Assembly: GCA_017466325.1 (NCBI GenBank)
Contig: JAFTUK010000026.1
Location: forward strand, 1-38,977
DNA from: Bacteroidaceae bacterium
Lineage (GTDB): Bacteria > Bacteroidota > Bacteroidia > Bacteroidales > Bacteroidaceae
DNA: 38,977 nucleotides
Reading direction: 5' to 3'
A model generated the notes under the pieces. That model was not told the origin of the DNA. It ran no database searches and saw nothing but the letters and a program-made list of their open reading frames with translations. Position numbers and translations under genes: made by a program. Position 1 is the first letter of the stretch. Each line of letters opens with the position of its first letter. Of this stretch, positions 17,141-24,890 are shown one piece after another.

Positions 17141-18514
17141 TTATGTGTTAAGCACCCACACTCCATCATTGTCCTTACCTTCATGCTTCAGCACACCAAG
17201 TTTTTGCAAAGCTGAGAGGTCACGCTCAATGGTGCGTTGGCTCACCGTCAAAGTCTCCGACATTTGTCTGCCTGTTATTGTCGGAGATTCTTTGATGAGA
17301 TTGAGGATTTTCTGCTGACGCTCAGTGAGTTTTGTCTCCGACATGTCTCCGTCATGGTCTCCGACATTCTGTGTGTCGGCAGCGGCATAGAGAATGGTCT
17401 GGAATTGAGTGGGAGTAGATTTGAAAACAGGCTTCAGTTCATCCTTGTATCCATCTAATGCTTTTGTCTCATTACAAATGCGTGTGAGTCCGCTACCTCG
17501 TTTCTCCATATAGTCAAGTTGAGCCATCACGTTTGCAAGTATGGGATTACGTCTCTCAGAAGACACATCTTTGATGTCCAAATCCTGAATCAGTAAACCA
17601 TTATACATTCCGCCTGGAGATGTTACAGTGAGGCGGTCATCGTATATATCAAGATGCACTTCACCACCCATCACGGTGTAGTCACGATGGATGAAATGGT
17701 TTACCATAGCCTCCAGAACAGCACGTTCCGCATACTCAGGTTTGTTCTTTCGTCCATCAGGTAGTTTCTCCCAGCCTCTCTTGGTGTTTGACTTCACAAA
17801 GTTCATTGCTTCACGGAGCAGCATGAGGACATTGCCTGTAAACTCTGCATCATTGATAGCATCGCCCTTTTCCGTTCCATCCCATCGGGTACAATAAAGG
17901 CGAGATTGCCATAAAGGACAATCATCGGCGAACAATGCACCTGCATTCGTTAGGTGTCCTGCACCTGTCACAAGACCAAATGATAATAAATACTTCTTGT
18001 CCCATTCTTGTTTGGTGCGGTCTTTGAACGAGTTCGCCAATATCGTAAAGGAATAGTCTTCTGCTTTATAGTCTGTGTGAAGGGAATCAAAAGTTTTGTT
18101 GGAACCTTTCAGTACCAAGCGAACCATCTGTTCTGCCGTGGCAGGAAGACTTTCATCACCAATTCGAACAAATGCAATACGCTGACCATCTCCAACATAG
18201 TAATATGGGGTATAATGCCCTGCGTTGACTTTGAGTTGCATGACATGTAAACCATCTATATCATGGGGAATCATCTCCACCTCTGGCAGGGGATCCATAT
18301 AGTCACGAATCCTGCTACTGATGGCCTCGCATACATGCTGCACGTCATTAAGACCTTTGACGATGCCGTCATTATCAATGCCAAAGAAAAGGGAACCACC
18401 CAGGCCATTGGCAAAGGCACTTACACTCTTCAACCAACTCTTAGGTTTCTTCTCTTCAAGCATCACCTTGAAGTCGTATGCTGTACATTCGCTTATAAGA
18501 TTATTTAATTTCAT
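17141..18514 (-). CDS. Schlafen/AlbA_2-type ATP-binding transcriptional regulator
   Basis: A 457-residue three-part protein. The N-terminal 130 residues are an AlbA_2 (divergent AAA-4) domain: the E-x-x-DFK start, SAFANGLGGSLFFGIDNDG and FVRIGDESLPA are its hallmarks. The middle part is a HATPase_c_4-like domain with HRDYTVMGG, DRLTVTSPGG and ERRNPILA followed by EKRGSGLTRI. The last 65 residues form a winged helix (LTERQQKILNLI... TIERDLSALQKLGVL), so it probably binds DNA. Such proteins are usually annotated as ATP-dependent regulators and are common in mobile or defence-rich regions. It overlaps the upstream 266-residue gene by 14 bp, so the two are coupled. Confidence 0.85.
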   Translation of the reverse strand: MKLNNLISECTAYDFKVMLEEKKPKSWLKSVSAFANGLGGSLFFGIDNDGIVKGLNDVQHVCEAISSRIRDYMDPLPEVEMIPHDIDGLHVMQLKVNAGHYTPYYYVGDGQRIAFVRIGDESLPATAEQMVRLVLKGSNKTFDSLHTDYKAEDYSFTILANSFKDRTKQEWDKKYLLSFGLVTGAGHLTNAGALFADDCPLWQSRLYCTRWDGTEKGDAINDAEFTGNVLMLLREAMNFVKSNTKRGWEKLPDGRKNKPEYAERAVLEAMVNHFIHRDYTVMGGEVHLDIYDDRLTVTSPGGMYNGLLIQDLDIKDVSSERRNPILANVMAQLDYMEKRGSGLTRICNETKALDGYKDELKPVFKSTPTQFQTILYAAADTQNVGDHDGDMSETKLTERQQKILNLIKESPTITGRQMSETLTVSQRTIERDLSALQKLGVLKHEGKDNDGVWVLNT

Positions 18515-19301
18515 CTGTTTTCGTGTCCTGATGATTGGTGTTTTGTTGTGGGACCGCCATCTGCAGGAATCTATTTGTAAGATTTGAACCTTGCATCAGA
18601 TTATCATATGTTTCTTGAGCCCAAAACAAGTAATTATCCCACAAACCTGTAGAGACTTCAGCTTTTAATTCATCAAGTTTATCTTTATTAGGAGTGCCAT
18701 CCTTGTGAAAGTACATGTTTGATGTTACCTGAGACTTAAATACCCAAATAGCTTTCTTCTCTCCCCATGAGTAAGATGTCAACCAAGATTCTGGATAGTA
18801 TATCATCTCCTCATCCTTCTTGTATGTACTATGTGCTAATGTGTTTTCAATAAATCTCCTCGCTAAACTTCGTAAAGTTTCTATTCGTAAGTTTTCTGAA
18901 AAATATTTATCAGGATCTTCATAAAACAAATGATCACAATACCCGTGGTCTATCTGATTTTTAGCATCATCCAGAAAATCTTTGTCAATTACATCATTGT
19001 TTAGTTGAATGTTCTTGATGTCGAATGGTGTATTCACAGGTGTTTGTATAGGTAACCCTACTTTATGCAAAGCAACTATCACTGCGCGTTTTTCTGCAAT
19101 ATTCAGCTTAGTATTCAATTCTTGACAAGCTTTATTATAAGTGCCATTATACTTGGCGTACACTTTGATTATCTTCAATGCACGAATTGCAATGGCACGA
19201 ACTTTCTTAACCTTGTTTTCTTCACGCTTAGCAAGAAAAAAAGTTCCAAAATAAGTTCCAATTAATGCACATGCAAGTGCTGTTGTAATATCAACCCACA
19301 T
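18501..19301 (-). CDS. Membrane-anchored 266-aa protein of unknown function
   Basis: One N-terminal transmembrane helix (about 3-22, VDITTALACALIGTYFGTFFL) anchors a cytoplasmic domain that begins with a basic stretch (REENKVKKVRAIAIRALK). A helical region with FIENTLAHSTYKKDEEMIYYPESW follows, then a polar Gln/Asn/Thr-rich tail. I do not recognise the family. It is the first gene of the operon with the AlbA_2 regulator, 73 bp downstream of a TAnnTTTG box and 44 bp downstream of a perfect palindrome, so it may be under autoregulation by the coupled winged-helix protein (inference). Confidence 0.7.
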   Translation of the reverse strand: MWVDITTALACALIGTYFGTFFLAKREENKVKKVRAIAIRALKIIKVYAKYNGTYNKACQELNTKLNIAEKRAVIVALHKVGLPIQTPVNTPFDIKNIQLNNDVIDKDFLDDAKNQIDHGYCDHLFYEDPDKYFSENLRIETLRSLARRFIENTLAHSTYKKDEEMIYYPESWLTSYSWGEKKAIWVFKSQVTSNMYFHKDGTPNKDKLDELKAEVSTGLWDNYLFWAQETYDNLMQGSNLTNRFLQMAVPQQNTNHQDTKTDEIK

Positions 19302-19344
19302 AGGAAAATTCGAATCTGTTTAACTATAATGATTTATGTATACA

Positions 19345-19362
19345 GGCGTATATATATACGCC
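19345..19362. promoter_or_regulatory. Perfect 18-bp palindrome, candidate operator
   Basis: GGCGTATATATATACGCC is its own reverse complement. It lies 12 bp downstream of a TAACTTTG box and 43 bp upstream of the start of the 266-residue gene, so it covers the expected transcription start and leader. This position suits a repressor site or an RNA hairpin. Confidence 0.6.
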
Positions 19363-19373
19363 CAATATAGCCA

Positions 19374-19381
19374 CAAAGTTA
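19374..19381 (-). promoter_or_regulatory. Bacteroides -7 box TAACTTTG for the AlbA_2 operon
   Basis: On the - strand TAACTTTG fits the TAnnTTTG box. About 20 bp upstream there is only a T-rich TTTTTTCC run instead of a clear TTTG, so the -33 element is weak. It is the only such box close to the start at 19301. Confidence 0.45.
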
Positions 19382-19526
19382 ATGAATTAACTTCAGAAAT
19401 GGGGAAAAAACATTGTTACAATCTCTTTATTTTATGCATTTTTAGCGAAAATTATTGGTAAAGATGGCAAAACAAGGAACTTTTGAGCCGTTTTTTGTTT
19501 ATTTAATGAGGTTACATGACGAATTA

Positions 19527-20107
19527 TCAATAAAAAATGTGTACCTTTGCCACCTCTGAATCCTTATAGCCTTCTTAGTTGCATATACGCTGATGTTGTA
19601 GGTTGCTGTGAGTTTTATCTTATTATTATAGTGTTTCTTGATGTCTGTATCCGTTATTTCAGAGACAAAATCCACACCTTCTGTCTCACTATCATACACG
19701 AGTTCACCGTTTATGTATGATATTGTAGGTATGGCACATTTTTTTTTCAGGTACTACTGGTTCGTCTCCATCGCTCAACGCAACAATTATCCCGAAGCTA
19801 CTCCAAGGAGCTGTTGACTTATATTTGATTATCGCCACCGCTGGAACGTGAAGGGTTGCATATTCTGGATATGATTTATCAAAGGCAGAGGTTTCTGTTT
19901 TGGTAATTTTTCGGCAAAGCAAAACACATCTTCTATGTTTTCACATTGAGCGAAAGCATTGTTTCCAATGTCTTTGACACTCTCAGGTATTGTTACTGTT
20001 ATTAGTTTCTTGCAGCCAATAAACGCCTCGCCAATAATAGTTACGCTGTTTGGTAATGCTATTGAAGTTAGGCAGCTAAATGATTTGTATTTGCAACTGG
20101 CTTTATA
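19527..20107 (-). pseudogene. BspA-like leucine-rich-repeat surface protein remnant
   Basis: The C-terminal end of a BspA-type (LRR_5) surface protein, broken by three single-base frameshifts and lacking its 5' end. The first frame reads LRR units such as LTSIALPNSVTIIGEAF, TVTIPESVKDIGNNAFAQC and NIEDVFCFAEKLP. The frame then changes at an A-run near 19900 to TSAFDKSYPEYATLHVP...YKSTAPWSSFGIIVAL, then at an A9 run (19739-19747) to CAIPTISYINGELVYDSETEGVDFVSEI, then near 19570 (a missing G) to a short end before TGA at 19527. The three joined parts match the usual order of this protein end. Upstream, the frame stops at 20108, next to repeat copy B. Confidence 0.85.
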
Positions 20108-20124
20108 TCAATAACTTGTATATT

Positions 20125-20202
20125 AAACGGTAGAATGGTGATGACGCAGGTTCTGCTGATGTAGTAGAAGATGAAGATTTGACGTTTTTAACTTTTGTAA
20201 AC
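20125..20202 (+). repeat. Dispersed repeat copy B
   Basis: A 78-bp counterpart of 13310-13388 in the same orientation, beginning AAACGGTAGAA and ending TTTTTAACTTTTGTAAAC. It sits between the BspA-like remnant and the IS30-type remnant. Confidence 0.7.
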
Positions 20203-20212
20203 TAAAGCGAAT

Positions 20213-20620
20213 TCAACAAGCAAGTACAAATTTACAACAAGTAATTAAAAACTCCTCAATTGGTGTTGAGAAATAGAGTTTTTTTCTTGGTCTAATATTG
20301 ATTTTCGTTGCGATTACATTGATATTGTTGTCTTTTAGATGTTTCATTGGTGTTGACTTGGGTATATATTGTCTGATGAGTCCGTTTACATTCTCTATGG
20401 ATCCTTTCTGCCATGATGAATACGGGCCTGTGAAGTAGACGGTGGTGTTCAACCCCATTGCTATTGCCTTGCGGTTGCAGAATTCCGTTCCGTTGTCTGT
20501 TGTTACAGTCATTAAGTCCTTACTGTCCGAAACAGAATAATAATACTTTCTTAACCAGCAGTACGTTTTATCTTCGAAGGCTGATTCTACAAAGGGAGAT
20601 GTTGCTGTGCAAGATGTGAA
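20213..20620 (-). mobile_element. IS30-type transposase remnant
   Basis: The C-terminal part of an IS30-family DDE transposase. The frame contains TVTTDNGTEF (second catalytic Asp) and YSSWQKGSIENVNGLIRQYIP (catalytic Glu), followed by the INIRPRKKLYFSTPIEEF end typical of the family. It stays open upstream only to 20620, where a TGA interrupts it, and the N-terminal helix-turn-helix and first Asp are absent. The residues before DNGTEF no longer match the family well. The element cannot transpose by itself. No clear terminal inverted repeats were found. Confidence 0.85.
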
Positions 20621-20724
20621 TCACAGACCTTCTTTGAACAATCTAAGACAAACATGTATAATGATACTTCCGATTCTTATCTCGTTTTTTACCAAATGAA
20701 TCCCAAAAATCGTTCATCTTGAGT

Positions 20725-21177
20725 CTATCTACCTGTCTGTTTATGCCACAGTTCCATACATTTGAGACCGTGGTCTGTCTCTATGCCATAGTTTTGTGAA
20801 CCGTCAAACCGAAACTCGCCTTGATGCTCTCCGTTTTCATCATGGAACTCGAACATTCCATGACCAAAATCAATGGAAATGAACTGCATTTTCCCGTCTT
20901 TGTTCACAATACTATAGATTTCTCTGAGCGACTTCGCATACTGTCGCTCAAAATCCGAAAGCTCCGCTTCATATGTGTAGTAATTACAACGGCATATCTC
21001 GCCTCCTATCTGCGACGCGTAGCCTTCTAGGGTATCACCTTTATGCCCCATCACCTTGTCGTGAAACTCATGGACGATTCTATTATCTGGAATAGCCGCA
21101 ACTTTCTGCTTCGCAACATCCTGCGTTAAGCCATCCTCCATGAACTTTGCCTGCAACTCTCGTTTAAGTATATTCAA
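20725..21177 (-). CDS. Conserved-looking hypothetical protein, 5' end disrupted
   Basis: A 150-residue soluble protein of unknown function; the middle (HEFHDKVMGHKGDTLEGYASQ) and the end (MQFISIDFGHGMFEFHD...GEFRFDG) look well formed and resemble conserved hypotheticals of Bacteroides accessory DNA, from memory. The frame opens at a TTG at 21177 but continues upstream without a start into the right edge of the MITE-like element that begins at 21181, so the true 5' end was probably displaced by that insertion. It may be non-functional or may use the TTG. Confidence 0.5.
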   Translation of the reverse strand: MNILKRELQAKFMEDGLTQDVAKQKVAAIPDNRIVHEFHDKVMGHKGDTLEGYASQIGGEICRCNYYTYEAELSDFERQYAKSLREIYSIVNKDGKMQFISIDFGHGMFEFHDENGEHQGEFRFDGSQNYGIETDHGLKCMELWHKQTGR

Positions 21178-21180
21178 TAT

Positions 21181-21315
21181 TATTGGTGTCCGCTAAAAGT
21201 TGAGAGTACCCGAATTATGTGTCTGAATTGCCGATAAACAGGCATTACGGATTCTTTTTTCAAAAAGTAAACCCCATTCATTCTTCATCTCCATCATTTT
21301 TAGCGGACACCAATA
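21181..21315. mobile_element. MITE-like element with perfect 18-bp inverted repeats
   Basis: The left end TATTGGTGTCCGCTAAAA (21181-21198) and the right end TTTTAGCGGACACCAATA (21298-21315) are exact reverse complements. The 99 bp between them have no convincing gene. The GTGTCCGCTAAAA terminus resembles ends of IS elements in Bacteroidetes, so this is a MITE or an internally deleted IS. It lies at the disrupted 5' end of the 150-residue gene. A clear target-site duplication is not visible. Confidence 0.75.
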
Positions 21316-21526
21316 GTTTTTTTCAATGCACTTCATGCCTAGCTGCCTAGCATTTCCTATGCTGTAGTCATAAAAGGAGAAGGACTGCAAAAATCCTTGA
21401 TGAAATAATCATGGATTGGTGCAGTCAACAGAATGTAGGATTTATTCGGACAAAGTTAAAGAAAGCGACAAAAGTAAATTTGCAACAATATTACTCGAAC
21501 ACCAATGGAATACTGTCAAGATATGT

Positions 21527-24500
21527 TCAAACTTCTGCTTTATATCCTACATTATTGTTACATCGCATCAGTCGCATGTTTTTCTGAGTTGAGAGATTAA
21601 GGAAAATCGGCATTACGAGCACGAGGGCCACGATGGAAAAGAGCAGCCCACCTGTAGAGCCTACGGCAAAGGAATACCAGAAGGGGGAGTCTTTTCCATC
21701 AATGAAAAATGGAACAAGACCAAGGATGGTAGATAGGACGGTCAGGAATACCGCCGTTATCTTGTGGTTGTAGGCTCTTATATATGTTCTCAGTGGCGTT
21801 ACAGAAGGATAGGTTGCCTTCAGATTCCTGTATTCACAGACAATATAGATGCCTGCATTCACCGTCAGGCCACTCAGCAATACCATAGAGGCAAAGCCGC
21901 CTGTCCCGAATTCCACTCCTGATAGCCAGTATGTGAGGAATGTGCCAATGAAGGAAACTGGGATGAGAGATATGATGGCAAGCGGCAGTCTGAGCGATTC
22001 AAACAGGATGCTGCATACAAAGAATATGATGATGATAATGAGTCCTAATAACCAATACTGTGTCCCTTTGTCCTGATAATAGCCGTATGAGGTATTTCTG
22101 CATTTGTAGCCGACAGGCATATTCTGATTGAACTCCTCTGTTATGCGCTTAATGTAACGGCTGGTGTAAGTGTAGCTTCCCAAGATATTGAAGGCCACAC
22201 GCAGCACATATTCCTGATTTTCTCGTGGGATGCAGTTCTTAGCCTCTCGCCTCTCTATCGTCATGAAGTCCGATATACGGTTTTCTTTGTCACCAACCTT
22301 CAAGAAAGAGTTATTCAAACGCCATAGGTCAAACTTGTCCTGCCATGCAGACTTCAGATACATGTCCGAGGAGAAGTGCGTGTCTCTGTAGCGGTCAATG
22401 TCTCTTCCTGTAAGGACCTCGCGCAACTTACCATGAGCGGCAGGGAGGTCAAAGTCATAGAGTGCCATCCTCTCCTTGTCATAGCGCATATATAGCTCGT
22501 CCTCCTGATTCTCATGTCCTGGCGTTTCTATTATCAAGTCAACCACACGGTTGTTCTTTCGCATCTCATCACACATGTCCTCAGCGATGCGATACAGACG
22601 GTCATAATTATAACCTGCTATCTCTATCCTATTGGAACGATACTGAAGGTTCAATGAGTTACTGAAACCTCTCTCGCTGACTCCGCTCGTACTCCAGTCG
22701 GCACCGCCTATGGAGATAACCTTGCCGATAACTTTATTTTCCAACAGATAGGGGAAAGAGGTGTGTTTGTACTCCTCCTTGAAATCGACTGTCACCGTTG
22801 CCCCCCATCCCTCTACACGCGTTTCAAAGCGCTCTATCTCAGAGAAGCCGGCAAGGAAGTTCTCCAGTATCACGACTTTCTCATTGAGCTGTGCTGCCGT
22901 ACCGCCCAATGGCATCTGAGCACGGATGTTCAGGCGAATTTCTTTTTCATCATTACGGCTAAAAGTATTCTCAGAAAGCGACTCAGAGAATAACCGCATG
23001 GTACCACCGAACACTTTTGACAACGGCTCCTTGCAGTCCCTCTGGAAAAAGTCACTTCCAAATGTCGCATTGTAGGCACGTTCGTACCAAGGCATTGAGA
23101 CAGTATCATCCTGTGGCATTCCATAGTATCGGTCACCACTCTCCCCCCATTTTGTCGGCAGTGCATGGAAAGGGATTCCGAATGCCAAGATTATCAGTAT
23201 ATAGTATATCCACTTGCGTTTCTGGGTGAAGCGGATATAACGGAGATAGAATCGGTTCCACCACCTAGCAAAACGCAGATGTCTTACCTTGCCCTGCTGA
23301 CGACTGTGATAGCCAAGCTGGTCTATCAGGGCCGGAGCAAATAACCAGCTGACCACGAGAGCAACGGAAAGGTTGATAATGATGATCCAGGCAAAATCAT
23401 ACAGGTCCTTTTGCAGGAAATCAGGCAGCCATAGGACGACTATCAATGAGCCGATGGTTGTAAGCAGTGCTGCCAATATCGCCAAGAAGGCTTTTCTGTT
23501 GTGGTAATAGCTGTAGTGGTCCACCATCACGACGGCTGCATCAATGACCATACCTAACGATACGGTGATGCCTGCCAGTGAATAGATATGCAGACGTATG
23601 TCAAAGACATAATAACAGATGACAGCCAAGGCAAGGTTGGCTGCGAGTGTAAGCATCATGATGAGCAGGTAACGCCAATCACGACGTACCAGCCAGACGA
23701 AAATCAGCAAGATGAACAGCGACAGCGTGGAGCGCCAGATGAGTTTGTTCAACTCACTCTCTTTCTCTTCTGCCCCATCGTGCGTCAGCGTCAGATACAC
23801 GCCACCGCGCAGCCCTTTCTCTATCTCTGCTATTTTCTTCCTAAGTGTCCTTGACAAGGTGATTTTGTTCACATCAGCATCTACATGTATATTCAGGTAG
23901 ATGGTGTTCAGCCCGTTCACCCTATAGTAACTGCCTGGCAGACGGTCTTTATATTCGTAGGTGGCGAGGTCACCCAAATAAACCGTCTTGCCATCCACTG
24001 CTCCTATTGGCATCTCCTCTAACGGCTTACCGAATTTCTCGGTGGTAAGATAGAGCGTGCGCTTGACTGGCGTCGACCTTTGGTTCTCTTTCTGTCCGCT
24101 TGGATGCAGTTCGCCTACCACATCACTTTTGCCAAGGAATGACCTTATGCCATTCTCTATGTCGCCTGCAGAGAGCCCATAACTGGATAGGATGAACGGA
24201 TCGTAGGTTATGACAATGTACTTGCTGCGTCCGCCTGTCACTTCAACACGCTTCACCTCATCAATCTGGCGAAGAGTCGGCTCCACTTGACGCTCAATGT
24301 ACTCTTTCAACTGTTCATCACTGAGGTTCGAGTTAACACGGTAGCTTAGTAATACTTGTGTCGTTTCCTTCCGTTGGTTCTCGTTTACTACCTCGCCGCC
24401 TGACAACTCAGGATAGCTCACGCCTTCCGGTAATTGTTTCCTTATTTGTCTGAGCAGGGAGGCAATCTCAAATTTCGTGGCTGACACGTCGGCATTCTTC

Positions 24501-24874
24501 TTCAACTCTATGGTCACCCTGCCACTGCCGAAGTATGATTCCGATTTCACGCGTTCCACACCACGCACAGCCGAGACAAGGCCTTCTATTCTGGACGTGA
24601 CATTCTGCTCTATCACCTTGGCCGATGCCCCACGCCACGAATACCACACACTGAGCGTCTTCCCCTGGCGCGGTCGCGGCTGGTCGGCCACGTCTATCCT
24701 GGGAATGAGCGCACAGCCTATCACCATCAGCACGGCCAGCAGGAGTAGCAGCGTGAAACGCGGCACCTCGAAACGCGGCACGCGGCGATCGGCATCGCCG
24801 CACGCGGAATTGTCCGTCGCCGCACGCGGAGTTTCCCATCGCCGCACGCGGAGTTTTTTTATCTCGTTCATCAT
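21527..24874 (-). CDS. RND efflux permease, CusA-like relay motif
   Basis: A 1115-residue inner-membrane RND permease, the second of a tandem pair and last gene of its operon, 16 bp after the first. The two-fold RND layout is visible: a first helix (TLLLLLAVLMVIGCALIP), a periplasmic loop, helices 2-6 around 390-530, a second loop and a terminal membrane block. Transmembrane helix 4 reads GMVIDAAVVMVDH; D445 is retained and the next residue is Ala, as in CusA-type permeases, unlike the Asp-Asp of AcrB. The N-terminal 35 residues are abnormal, being encoded by a GC-rich 22-bp tandem repeat (24797-24852). A natural start may once have been nearer VPRFEVPRF. Substrate is unknown. Confidence 0.9.
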   Translation of the reverse strand: MMNEIKKLRVRRWETPRAATDNSACGDADRRVPRFEVPRFTLLLLLAVLMVIGCALIPRIDVADQPRPRQGKTLSVWYSWRGASAKVIEQNVTSRIEGLVSAVRGVERVKSESYFGSGRVTIELKKNADVSATKFEIASLLRQIRKQLPEGVSYPELSGGEVVNENQRKETTQVLLSYRVNSNLSDEQLKEYIERQVEPTLRQIDEVKRVEVTGGRSKYIVITYDPFILSSYGLSAGDIENGIRSFLGKSDVVGELHPSGQKENQRSTPVKRTLYLTTEKFGKPLEEMPIGAVDGKTVYLGDLATYEYKDRLPGSYYRVNGLNTIYLNIHVDADVNKITLSRTLRKKIAEIEKGLRGGVYLTLTHDGAEEKESELNKLIWRSTLSLFILLIFVWLVRRDWRYLLIMMLTLAANLALAVICYYVFDIRLHIYSLAGITVSLGMVIDAAVVMVDHYSYYHNRKAFLAILAALLTTIGSLIVVLWLPDFLQKDLYDFAWIIIINLSVALVVSWLFAPALIDQLGYHSRQQGKVRHLRFARWWNRFYLRYIRFTQKRKWIYYILIILAFGIPFHALPTKWGESGDRYYGMPQDDTVSMPWYERAYNATFGSDFFQRDCKEPLSKVFGGTMRLFSESLSENTFSRNDEKEIRLNIRAQMPLGGTAAQLNEKVVILENFLAGFSEIERFETRVEGWGATVTVDFKEEYKHTSFPYLLENKVIGKVISIGGADWSTSGVSERGFSNSLNLQYRSNRIEIAGYNYDRLYRIAEDMCDEMRKNNRVVDLIIETPGHENQEDELYMRYDKERMALYDFDLPAAHGKLREVLTGRDIDRYRDTHFSSDMYLKSAWQDKFDLWRLNNSFLKVGDKENRISDFMTIERREAKNCIPRENQEYVLRVAFNILGSYTYTSRYIKRITEEFNQNMPVGYKCRNTSYGYYQDKGTQYWLLGLIIIIIFFVCSILFESLRLPLAIISLIPVSFIGTFLTYWLSGVEFGTGGFASMVLLSGLTVNAGIYIVCEYRNLKATYPSVTPLRTYIRAYNHKITAVFLTVLSTILGLVPFFIDGKDSPFWYSFAVGSTGGLLFSIVALVLVMPIFLNLSTQKNMRLMRCNNNVGYKAEV
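24797..24852. repeat. 22-bp tandem repeat at the start of the second RND gene
   Basis: GCCGCACGCGGA recurs at 24797-24808, 24819-24830 and 24841-24852, exactly 22 bp apart, with similar spacers (ATTGTCCGTC, GTTTCCCATC). Since 22 is not a multiple of three, each copy is read in a different frame, giving the odd protein start RVRRWETPRAATDNSACGDA. Confidence 0.8.
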
Positions 24875-24890
24875 TCTTAATCCTTAACGC

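Noticed and set aside
19345-19362. Reading the 18-bp palindrome as a transcription terminator
   Set aside because: It sits upstream of the gene and downstream of a promoter box, has no loop or T-run, and is AT-rich in the centre; an operator or leader structure fits better.
21193-21390. A 65-residue - strand frame across the MITE-like element
   Set aside because: It needs a TTG start, runs through the inverted repeat, and shows no family pattern; probably chance or a fragment of an interrupted gene.
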